NCBI RefSeq assembly: GCF_001263175.1
Contig: NZ_CP012332.1
Span: 1,609,501 to 1,673,500, forward strand
DNA: 64,000 nt
Origin: Vulgatibacter incomptus
Lineage (GTDB): Bacteria > Myxococcota > Myxococcia > Myxococcales > Vulgatibacteraceae
Reading direction: 5' to 3'
The notes below the pieces were generated by a model, which saw nothing but the letters and a program-made list of their open reading frames with translations, made no database searches and was not told the origin of the DNA. Positions 45,720 to 55,503 of this stretch are shown here, one piece after another. The position numbers and the translations under genes are program-made. Each line of letters starts with the position of its first letter. Positions within the stretch are counted from its first letter, which is position 1.

Positions 45720-46169
45720 CTAGTGCAACACGGGGTGTGCATCCGGGAGCGGCGCCCGCGACTCGAAGCCGTCGTCCAGCTCGTGGAAGTACTCGACCGC
45801 GTGCTCGCCGTACTGCCAGGAGAGCAGCACGACCCGGCCGTCGAAGAGCGAGGGAAAGTCGACCATGCCGGGATCCAGCTCCTGGATGATCACCCCCTGC
45901 GCCACCACCGACTCCACCGCCTCGCCCAGCTCGACGATCAGGCTCTGCAGCTTCTCGATCCGCGGCTCCTCACCGGGAGGCACCGGCTCCTCGCCGCGCA
46001 GGATCCCGGCGATCCGCGTCGGATCGCCGCTCGCGAGGTCGGCGAGCAGCTCCTCCACTCCGCTCCTCATCTCGGAGATCGTGGCGAACGAGAGCTGCAA
46101 CGTCGGGACGAGAGAGTTGGCCTCGCTCTGCGAGAAGAGGCGCGAGGGCACGGGGGTGGTGGTATCCAT
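45720..46169 (-). CDS. DUF2203 family protein
   Basis: The product is 149 aa. It begins with the family pattern LFSQSEANSLVPTLQLSFATI. It ends GVIIQELDPGMVDFPSLFDGRVVLLSWQYGEHAVEYFHELDDGFESRAPL, matching the conserved GLVDFPxxxxGxxVxLCWxxGE block. The middle is helical. No function is known for this family. It is a single gene between queD and the TPP-dependent enzyme. Confidence 0.85.
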   Translation of the reverse strand: MDTTTPVPSRLFSQSEANSLVPTLQLSFATISEMRSGVEELLADLASGDPTRIAGILRGEEPVPPGEEPRIEKLQSLIVELGEAVESVVAQGVIIQELDPGMVDFPSLFDGRVVLLSWQYGEHAVEYFHELDDGFESRAPLPDAHPVLH

Positions 46170-46312
46170 GGCACCTCCAGGGCCGGGGGCGCGCGCGAAT
46201 CCGAGCCGCGTGCATCCCTGAACCTAAGGCGCCGGGCATACCCCGATAAGAGGGCCCCGGAGGGCGCGCGAGGGCCCGCCTGCCTCCTCCCATCGCGTCC
46301 GTCGGGAACTCT

Positions 46313-47956
46313 CTACACCGCGTAGCCCATCATTCCGGCCTTCATCGGCGCGTCCGGATCCAGCATCACGTTCACGCAGGCGACCTTGCCCGAGGCCAGG
46401 GCGCGCTCCAGCGCCGGCCGGATCCCCTCTGGCTCGGTGACCAGCTCGCCGTGGCCGCCGAAGGCCTCCACCACCCGGTCGTAGCGCGTGGGCGCGAGGC
46501 GGGTGCCGGGGCTCTTCTCCGCGCCGAAGATCGCCACCTGCGGCAGGCGGATCTGGCCCCACGCCGCGTCGTTGCCGACCACCACGACCATCGGCAGCTC
46601 GAAGCGCACCGCGGTCTCGAAGTCGAAGCCGTTCAGGCCGAAGGATCCATCGCCCTGGATCACGAAGACCGGCTGGTCGCGGTGGAGCAGTTTGGCAGCG
46701 ATCGCGAAGGGCGCCCCCACCCCGAGGCATCCCAGCGGGCCGGGGTCCAGCCATCGCCCGGGGCGCTTCAGCCGGACGGTCTTGGCCGCCATCGCCACGA
46801 AGTTCCCGCCGTCCGCCACGAAGATCGGATCGCGCCCGTCCGCGTTCGCGAAGTCCGAGAGCTCGCGGGCCAGGCGCGAGTGGTGGATCGGCGTGCCGGA
46901 GTCCCGCTCGAATTGCTCGAGCTTCTGCTGCTTCTTGTCCTCTCGCTCTCGCAGAGAACGGAGGAAGTCGCTTCGGTCCGGCCCCTTCCCCAACCCCGCC
47001 GCGATCGCCTCCAGCGCCAGGCGGGAGTCGGCCCAGATCCCGACCTCCACCGCGCGGTTCCTTCCGATCTCCGCCGGATCGGCGTCGATCTGGATCAGGC
47101 GGGCGTCCGGGCGGAAGGCCTCGCCGTAGCCGAGGCGGAAGTCGAGGGGCGTGCCGATCACCACCACCACGTCCGCCTCCGCGAGGGCCTCCTTGCGGCA
47201 GTGCTGGAAGAAGAGCGGATGATCCGGCGGCATCGAGCCGCGGCCGGCGCCGTTCAGGAAGACCGGGATCTGCGCCTTCTCCGCCAGCGCCACCAGGGCC
47301 GCGGCGGCGTCGTCCCACCAGATCGAGGATCCCGCGATCACCGCCGGATGCCGGGCGCTCTCCAGCACCGAGCACGCACGGGCCACGTACTCGGGATCCG
47401 GGGCCGCGCGGGCGCGGCTGCGGTAGCCCACCGGGATCGCCGGATCCTCCACGCCGTTCGAGAGCACGTCCCAGGCGATCTCGAGGAAGACCGGGCCGGG
47501 CCGTCCGGTGAGCATCGTCCGGAAGGCCTTCGCCAGGTACGCGGGCACGAGCTCGGGCGAGGGGATCCGGTCGGCCCACTTCGTGATGCGGAGGAAGAGG
47601 TCGACCTGCTCCATCTCCTGGAGCGCGCCCCGGGACTGGTTGAACGTCGGCGCGGCGCCGCCGATGAGGAGCAGCGGAACGCTCGCGGCGTAGGCGTTGG
47701 CGACGCCCGTCACCGCGTCGGTGACGCCGGGTCCCGCGGTCACCACTGCGACACCGGGACCCCGCGTCAGGCGGGCATAGGCGTCCGCCGCGTGGACCGC
47801 GGCCTGCTCGTGGCGGGTGTCCACGATCGCGATCCCCTCCTCCACGCAGCCGGCGTAGATCGGGGCCACGTGGAGCCCCGAGAGCGTGAAGACGTGCCGG
47901 ATCCCTTCCGCCGCGAGCATCTTCGCGACGAGGGCTCCACCGGTGAGCGCCGCCAT
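46313..47956 (-). CDS. Thiamine pyrophosphate-dependent enzyme (acetolactate synthase/2-hydroxyacyl-CoA lyase-like)
   Basis: The product is 547 aa. The N-terminal Pyr domain has the catalytic Glu in DTRHEQAAVHAADAYAR and GPGVTDAVTGVANAYAASVPLLLIGG. The central FAD/nucleotide-like domain has FLNGAGRGSMPPDHPLFF. The PP domain carries the diphosphate motif GDGSFGLNGFDFETAVRFELP. Segments such as GALQEMEQVDLFLRITKWA match IlvB-like proteins and 2-hydroxyacyl-CoA/oxalyl-CoA lyases. No small subunit gene is adjacent, so a biosynthetic acetolactate synthase role is doubtful. Confidence 0.88.
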   Translation of the reverse strand: MAALTGGALVAKMLAAEGIRHVFTLSGLHVAPIYAGCVEEGIAIVDTRHEQAAVHAADAYARLTRGPGVAVVTAGPGVTDAVTGVANAYAASVPLLLIGGAAPTFNQSRGALQEMEQVDLFLRITKWADRIPSPELVPAYLAKAFRTMLTGRPGPVFLEIAWDVLSNGVEDPAIPVGYRSRARAAPDPEYVARACSVLESARHPAVIAGSSIWWDDAAAALVALAEKAQIPVFLNGAGRGSMPPDHPLFFQHCRKEALAEADVVVVIGTPLDFRLGYGEAFRPDARLIQIDADPAEIGRNRAVEVGIWADSRLALEAIAAGLGKGPDRSDFLRSLREREDKKQQKLEQFERDSGTPIHHSRLARELSDFANADGRDPIFVADGGNFVAMAAKTVRLKRPGRWLDPGPLGCLGVGAPFAIAAKLLHRDQPVFVIQGDGSFGLNGFDFETAVRFELPMVVVVGNDAAWGQIRLPQVAIFGAEKSPGTRLAPTRYDRVVEAFGGHGELVTEPEGIRPALERALASGKVACVNVMLDPDAPMKAGMMGYAV

Positions 47957-47983
47957 GTGATTCCCCCGAGACCTCCGAGCAGA

Positions 47984-48120
47984 TGAAGGACTCGGCCCCG
48001 CGGAAGCGGGCCCGACTCCTTCAGCCGCGCTTCGCGCGATCGCGCCTTTACTTGGCTCCGCCTTCGGCTGCGCGTGCGCGGAACCGCTCCGTTTTCGTCT
48101 GCTCCGCCTTCGGCTCCGCT
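47984..48120 (+). repeat. Composite double-hairpin repeat, copy C
   Basis: A long hairpin (47984-48023) opens TGAAGGACTCGG and closes CCCGACTCCTTCA. A small CGCGC-TTC-GCGCG hairpin follows, then an inserted stretch. The core reads CGCTCCGTTTTCGTCTGCTC and CCGCCTTCGGCTCCGCT (48085-48120). Copy C lies in the divergent gap between the TPP-enzyme gene and the 42-aa gene. Confidence 0.78.
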
Positions 48121-48236
48121 TTCCGTTTTGCTCGAGCGAAAAGCGGGCGAGCCGGCATCCTATCCCTCTTCGACGGCGGCTGCCGGCCCGGCTCCCGCCG
48201 GTCCGAAAACCCCTCGTGAATTCCAGCGCTTTTTTC

Positions 48237-48264
48237 TTGCAGGGCCATCGTCCGCAGCTAGACT
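48237..48264 (+). promoter_or_regulatory. Sigma-70-type promoter for the 42-aa gene and ATP-grasp gene
   Basis: TTGCAG (48237-48242) and TAGACT (48259-48264) are 16 bases apart. Transcription would begin near 48271, about 30 bases before ATG 48301. Confidence 0.5.
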
Positions 48265-48300
48265 CTGTCGCCTATTTCCCCCCAGGCGAGCCCCACCGCG

Positions 48301-48429
48301 ATGGAAACTCCTTCCAACCCCGATCCCAAGTATCAGGACGCCCGCGCGCTCCCCGCGCCTCCGGCCGCCCTCTGGACCTTTGGCGTCCTCCTGGCGGTCT
48401 CGGCGGTATGGGCCATCCTCCACTCCTAG
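48301..48429 (+). CDS. 42-residue single-pass membrane miniprotein
   Basis: ATG 48301 opens a 42-codon frame ending TAG at 48427-48429. The N-terminal 20 residues are polar and Pro-rich (METPSNPDPKYQDARALPAP). The C-terminal 19 form a transmembrane helix (LWTFGVLLAVSAVWAILHS). The ribosome-binding site is weak (GGCGAG). The candidate promoter is 30 bases upstream and the ATP-grasp gene starts inside its last codons, so it would be the first gene of the transcript. I do not recognise a family; in size and layout it resembles small envelope regulators. Confidence 0.55.
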   Translation: METPSNPDPKYQDARALPAPPAALWTFGVLLAVSAVWAILHS

Positions 48430-49910
48430 CGCCCCACCCCCTCCTGCACGCGCTCTCGGGCCTCACGCCGTCCAAGCGTGATCGGCTGGCGGATGCCTTT
48501 GCCGCTCGCGCCTTCGACCTCGGCCTCGCCTACCTGGGTGTAGACGGGTCTCGCCCGATCCCGGTCGCCTTCCCGCCGGTGATCGAGCCCCGAGCCGCGA
48601 CGATCGGCCGCGCCTCTCGCGTCCGCGCCGTGACCGCCGCCCTCGCAGCCGTGGCGGAGCGGATCCTGGGCGGCGCCCTCGGCAGCGCCCGCGCCGAATC
48701 CCTGCTCTCGGAGCTCGCGCCGGTGGAGCGCGAGATCGTGATGTCGCGCCACGGCGTCACGCCGAGGCTCGCCACCGTCCGCGCCGATCTTTTCCTCGAC
48801 GGCCAGGGCCGCGACAGGCTCCTCGAGCTCAACGCCACCATCCCTGCGATGCAGGGCTACTCCGACATCGCGGCACAAGCGTTCGCGGAGAGCGTCGCCG
48901 AGCTCGCGGGCGCGTCGATCGACTCGAGGGCGTTCCTCGCAGCGAACGGCTCCAACGCCCTCGACCTCCTGCGCTCCCTGCTCGCGTGCTACCGCGCCGA
49001 GGGCGGCGCCGACGAGAAGCCCTCCATCGCCCTCGTCCACCGGCCATCGGACTCGCAGCTCTCCGAGCTCCGCTACATGGCCGCGCGCTTTCGCGAGGAA
49101 GGCCACGACGCGCGCACGATCGAGGTCGGAGAGATCGCGCTCGGAGCCGACGGCCGCGCGGTCGTATCGGGACCTGCGGATTCCGCGCCGTTCCGCCCCG
49201 CGATCCTCTATCGCCACGTCTTCGCCACCCGGGTCGACCCTTCGTCCGCCTTCGGCTCGATCCTGCGCAGGCCCGACGGCCACTTCCTCTTCAACCCGGT
49301 GGATCCCCACCTCGAGCAGAAGTCCATGCTCGCCGAGCTCTCCGCCGCCTCCCGCGATCCCGACGCGGCTCGTGTCCTCGGCCTCGCCCCCGACGCCGCG
49401 GCCCTCGTGAACGAGATGGTGCCCTGGACCCGCCGCCTCCAGGCCGGCGCGTCCACCGACGCCGACGGCCGGCCCCTGCGCGAGCTCGTCGATCACGTTC
49501 GGAGCTCACCCGCCTCGATGGTGATCAAGCGGAGCTGGGACTTCGGCGGCAAGGGCGTCTTCCTCGGCGCCGAATACGGCGACGAGGGCTCCCGGTTCAG
49601 GTCCCGCGCCCGCTTCGGCCGTGAGCTCGACTGGGCCGCCCTCGTGGACGCCTGCGTCGACGAAGGCGGCTGGGTGGTACAGGAGCGGGTCACGCTCGCG
49701 GCGCGGCCGCTCTGGCTCCGCACCGGCGACGGAGTGGTCAGCAAAGACGCCTACGTCGACCTCTCCGCCTACACCAACCTGGGCGTCGAGCCGGCCCCCA
49801 CCGGCGGCGTCTGCCGCGCCTCCCTCTCGCCCATCGTCAACATCCAGAGCGGCGGCGGCGTGGTCCCGTTCCTTTCGGCCGAAGCCGCCGACCTGCTGGC
49901 GATCGGGTAG
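48408..49910 (+). CDS. ATP-grasp-like protein of unknown substrate
   Basis: The product is 500 aa, starting at ATG 48408, which overlaps the 42-aa gene by 22 bases. The C-terminal half has FLFNPVDPHLEQKSMLAEL, NEMVPWTRRLQAG, MVIKRSWDFGGKGVFLGAEYG and GWVVQERVTLAARPLWL. The KxxxDxGGKGV block looks like the Gly-rich nucleotide loop of ATP-grasp ligases, and the last Asn (VNIQSGGGVVPF) could be a metal ligand. The N-terminal half (LLELNATIPAMQGYSDIAAQAF, then VHRPSDSQLSELRYMA) resembles the acceptor domain of glutathionylspermidine-synthase-like ATP-grasps. The substrate is unknown. Confidence 0.72.
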   Translation: MGHPPLLAPHPLLHALSGLTPSKRDRLADAFAARAFDLGLAYLGVDGSRPIPVAFPPVIEPRAATIGRASRVRAVTAALAAVAERILGGALGSARAESLLSELAPVEREIVMSRHGVTPRLATVRADLFLDGQGRDRLLELNATIPAMQGYSDIAAQAFAESVAELAGASIDSRAFLAANGSNALDLLRSLLACYRAEGGADEKPSIALVHRPSDSQLSELRYMAARFREEGHDARTIEVGEIALGADGRAVVSGPADSAPFRPAILYRHVFATRVDPSSAFGSILRRPDGHFLFNPVDPHLEQKSMLAELSAASRDPDAARVLGLAPDAAALVNEMVPWTRRLQAGASTDADGRPLRELVDHVRSSPASMVIKRSWDFGGKGVFLGAEYGDEGSRFRSRARFGRELDWAALVDACVDEGGWVVQERVTLAARPLWLRTGDGVVSKDAYVDLSAYTNLGVEPAPTGGVCRASLSPIVNIQSGGGVVPFLSAEAADLLAIG

Positions 49911-49958
49911 CGGATACCGCCGGCAGCAAGGACGCGCCTTGGCGGGCCGCCCCGCGGC

Positions 49959-51374
49959 TCACCGGTAGAGCTTCCGGATGTAGACCTCACGGGAATAGTA
50001 GAGGTCCCACGTGACCAGGTACACGTTGCCGTCACGATCGCGGAAGACCAACGGGACGACATCCGAGCGGGTTCGAACGGGCCCGCCATCGGCGAAGTCG
50101 AGATCCACGCCTCCAGCGGCAGTGAGCCCGTGAAGCCTGGTCCCGGACGCAAGCGACGTCCTTGCAGCGAGAAACAAAGTGCCCGTGGACGTGGGCAACA
50201 CCGCGAGGCCTGTGCCTACTTCATCAAACAGGACCGGCAGCGCACCCTTATCGGCATGGCCCCACAAAAGATCGGCCCCGTCTCTGGTCCAGTGGCCGAC
50301 GAAGGGGTAGTCGAGAAAATTGCCGCAGGCATAGAAGCCGCCTGCGCCGTCCGACGAGGCATCCGAGACTTCCGCCCATCCGATATCTACGGCGCCAGCT
50401 TCGCCGAAGGTCGGGACCGGTTTGGCTTCCCGATCGAAGCGCCGCAGTGCAGTTGAATCCTGCGTCACGAACCCATCGTCGAGGAGCCGCCCAAAGATGG
50501 TCCCGTCGAGGAGGACCTGGTCGATTCGCTCGACTCTCCCCGCGGGTCCCAGCTGTACCTGGTTCACCGTCTCTTTCGTGCGCTCCAGGAACCTCAAGCG
50601 ATCTCCATCAGCCTGAAGGTCGAGGAGCGTCGCGCCAGGTTCCCGTTCGAGCACTCCTTGGACGCCCCACCCTTGCTCCAGGCGGCCATCGGTGCCCAGA
50701 GCCAGGACGACCTGGCGGCGCCCGTCGCCGACCTGGCGCGAATACGCGAGGAAGATCCGCGTCTCGGACGTGGCCACAAAGGGGAGATCCTCGAGATCGA
50801 CGAAAGACTGGCCTTGGAAGGACGGGTCCACTGACCCCTCCTGCTGCAGGCGCATGAGGTCGTGCCCTCCGGTACTCGGCTGAAGCAGGAGGATTCGCCC
50901 CGAGGGGTCCACCGCTACCGGAATGTGGTCCCACGGCAGGGTGACGAAGCCTGCATCCCCGTACGATTGTACGGGCCGCCCGGACGCGCGGACCGAGGCG
51001 ACGATCTCTCTTCGACGAGTGATTTCGCCGGCACGAACCACGACGAACGCCGGCCTCGAGACGGTCCCAGCGCCATCCTCCGCGTGAAGCCTGAGCAAGA
51101 CCGACTCATGGAGGACCGTGAGATCCTCGGAGGTCGCCGAAACACCCTCAGGCAGCCCTTCGATCTCGATCCGGAGCGTCCCGAGGCTGAGATCGCGGTC
51201 CAAGATCGAGACCCGGAGAAGCTCACTCTGCCCCGGCCTCAGCTCGATCGTCTCCGCAAAGAGATGGATGCGGAAGGGTTCGGGCTCGATGGGCGAGTCT
51301 CGGTCTCCGTCGCCGCGTCCGCATGCGACGAGCAGGATCGCAATCCCCAAAGAAAATAGACCAGGCCTCCTCAT
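49959..51374 (-). CDS. Lipoprotein with Ig-like N-terminus and propeller-like repeats
   Basis: The product is 471 aa. Lipobox LLVAC (Cys 18) follows a hydrophobic signal. Residues about 35-130 are an Ig-like beta-sandwich (FAETIELRPGQSELLRVSILDRDLSL). The rest repeats the unit DPSGRILLL, LGTDGRLEQGWG, FGEAGAVDIGWAEV and LDFADGGPV, as in delta-60-type propeller repeats of secreted myxobacterial proteins. No catalytic motif is seen. It is a single minus-strand gene. Confidence 0.75.
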   Translation of the reverse strand: MRRPGLFSLGIAILLVACGRGDGDRDSPIEPEPFRIHLFAETIELRPGQSELLRVSILDRDLSLGTLRIEIEGLPEGVSATSEDLTVLHESVLLRLHAEDGAGTVSRPAFVVVRAGEITRRREIVASVRASGRPVQSYGDAGFVTLPWDHIPVAVDPSGRILLLQPSTGGHDLMRLQQEGSVDPSFQGQSFVDLEDLPFVATSETRIFLAYSRQVGDGRRQVVLALGTDGRLEQGWGVQGVLEREPGATLLDLQADGDRLRFLERTKETVNQVQLGPAGRVERIDQVLLDGTIFGRLLDDGFVTQDSTALRRFDREAKPVPTFGEAGAVDIGWAEVSDASSDGAGGFYACGNFLDYPFVGHWTRDGADLLWGHADKGALPVLFDEVGTGLAVLPTSTGTLFLAARTSLASGTRLHGLTAAGGVDLDFADGGPVRTRSDVVPLVFRDRDGNVYLVTWDLYYSREVYIRKLYR

Positions 51375-51454
51375 TGCCCCTCCTCCCTTGGCTTCCCTCT
51401 ACCACGCAGAGGGGGGAGAAGAAGCCCGAAGAAGGCGCCTCCCGGTTCGCGGCG

Positions 51455-51829
51455 CTACCGGACGGTGGGGAGCTTCGACTCCGCGGGCTTCTCCGCGGGC
51501 TTACGGATCTTGCTGAAGTCCATCCGCAGGCGCTCCACGGGGCGGCCGCCCACCAGGTGCTCCTCGACGATGGTCTCCACGTCGTCGAGGGAGACGGGGC
51601 CGTACCACACCGCCTCCGGATAGACGACCACGCTCGGCCCGCACTCGCAGGCCTCCAGGCAGCCCGAGGCGTTGGCGCGGATCTCCTGGTTGAGGCCCCG
51701 CTTGGCGAGCGCCTTCTTGAAGGCGTCGCGGATGGCCTCGCTGCCGCTGGCGGCGCAGGACTGGCGCGGGGCGTCGGGGGGCCGACGGTTCGTGCAGATG
51801 AAGACGTGGCGGCGGTACGGAGGGGCCAT
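51455..51829 (-). CDS. Thioredoxin-like [2Fe-2S] ferredoxin
   Basis: The product is 124 aa, starting at ATG 51829 (MAPPYRRHVFICTNRRPPD). The cluster Cys residues are in FICTNRRPPDAPRQSCAASG and later in GCLEACECGPSVVVYPEAVWYG. This is the thioredoxin-fold [2Fe-2S] family, like the NuoE C-terminal domain. It is single and has no neighbouring oxidoreductase gene, so its electron partner is unknown. Confidence 0.9.
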   Translation of the reverse strand: MAPPYRRHVFICTNRRPPDAPRQSCAASGSEAIRDAFKKALAKRGLNQEIRANASGCLEACECGPSVVVYPEAVWYGPVSLDDVETIVEEHLVGGRPVERLRMDFSKIRKPAEKPAESKLPTVR

Positions 51830-52021
51830 TCGGGCCTTCGATAACCTCCGGCCGCCGAAATTGCCAGCGTTTCGAGGGCCGATCCGGCGTGACCCTACAC
51901 GCATTGTAATGGCACCCTGGACCCGGGTGGCCAACTGTGCGAAAAGACTACGAATCCACAGACTAACCACAGCCCGTTGTGGCTCGCAGCGGCCTGACCC
52001 CAACATATCGTGCCTTGGGCC

Positions 52022-52051
52022 TTGACGAGGGGCGTCAGGCTCTGGTTCTAT
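52022..52051 (+). promoter_or_regulatory. Possible sigma-70-type promoter of nrdJ
   Basis: TTGACG (52022-52027) and TTCTAT (52046-52051) are 18 bases apart, giving a leader of about 160 bases. The gap 51830-52219 holds no gene. Upstream, at 51952-51986, lie DnaA-box-like words: GAATCCACA, CTAACCACA and the reversed TGTGGCTCG. No cobalamin riboswitch was recognised here. Confidence 0.35.
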
Positions 52052-52219
52052 GGCGGGCGTTTCGGACGGACGCCTGCCGGGAGAGCCCCGGTCGGGCATG
52101 GCAGAAATGGCACCCTGGAGGGCCTATGCCGCCGTCGGGGGTTCAATAGTTCATCGGCAGGGAGAGGGTCCGGCGGAGTCGCCGGCTTTCGGCCGTGCCA
52201 CGTCGGAAGGGTCGAACAG

Positions 52220-55048
<2,829 letters not shown>

Positions 55049-55069
55049 TCGGCGACGACTTTTGAATTC

Positions 55070-55116
55070 GGCGCGGCCCGGCGAGCCAGGAATGGCTGGC
55101 TGGGCCGCGCCGTTTT
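55070..55116 (+). terminator. Intrinsic terminator of nrdJ
   Basis: GGCGCGGCCC (55070-55079) pairs perfectly with GGGCCGCGCC (55102-55111), with an inner AGCCAG/CTGGCT hairpin, followed by GTTTT. Confidence 0.92.
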
Positions 55117-55262
55117 ACGGACTCACCAACGACCCTGGGTGGCATCGGACGGGCCGCGCCCATCCGGGGCGCGAACGGCTCAGCGGCCGGTCGCCATCCG
55201 CATCTTCGAGGCTCCCCGGCCCGCTCTAAGCCGGGAGCCTTCACCCCTCATAGGAGCGTCCG

Positions 55263-55445
55263 ATGGCAACTCGACCGTCGTTCAACAAGCGGCAAAAGGA
55301 ACAGGCGCGACAGGAAAAGAAGAAGCGCAAGGACGAAAAGCGCGAGCAGCGGGACGTGGAGAAGGCCACCCGCCCGACGTCCGCCACGGGAGAGGATCCC
55401 GACATCGCCGGGATCGTCCCCGGTCCCCAGCCCGCCGTCGACTAG
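55263..55445 (+). CDS. Small highly charged protein
   Basis: The product is 60 aa, starting at ATG 55263 with GGAG upstream. It begins FNKRQKEQARQEKKKRKDEKREQR, a strongly basic coiled segment, and ends with a polar tail (DPDIAGIVPGPQPAVD). Short proteins opening with RPxFNKRQKExxRQ are common in deltaproteobacteria-like genomes, but I know no function. The preceding 146 bases hold a GGCTCCCCGGC/GCCGGGAGCC hairpin at 55210-55239. A terminator follows at 55460. Confidence 0.72.
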   Translation: MATRPSFNKRQKEQARQEKKKRKDEKREQRDVEKATRPTSATGEDPDIAGIVPGPQPAVD

Positions 55446-55459
55446 TCCAAGCGGGTGAT

Positions 55460-55497
55460 GCGGCCTCGAGCGGATGATCATGTCCGCGCGAGGCCGC
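55460..55497. terminator. Bidirectional terminator, duplicated at 57696
   Basis: GCGGCCTCG (55460-55468) pairs with CGAGGCCGC (55489-55497), with inner CGGA/TCCG. It lies between the small protein gene and the first RCC1 gene, which converge. A near-identical copy follows the next RCC1 gene. Confidence 0.8.
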
Positions 55498-55503
55498 TTC
55501 GAA

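Noticed and set aside
51830-52219. Cobalamin riboswitch before the B12-dependent reductase
   Set aside because: The conserved B12-box and core words were looked for and not found; only weak local hairpins are present.
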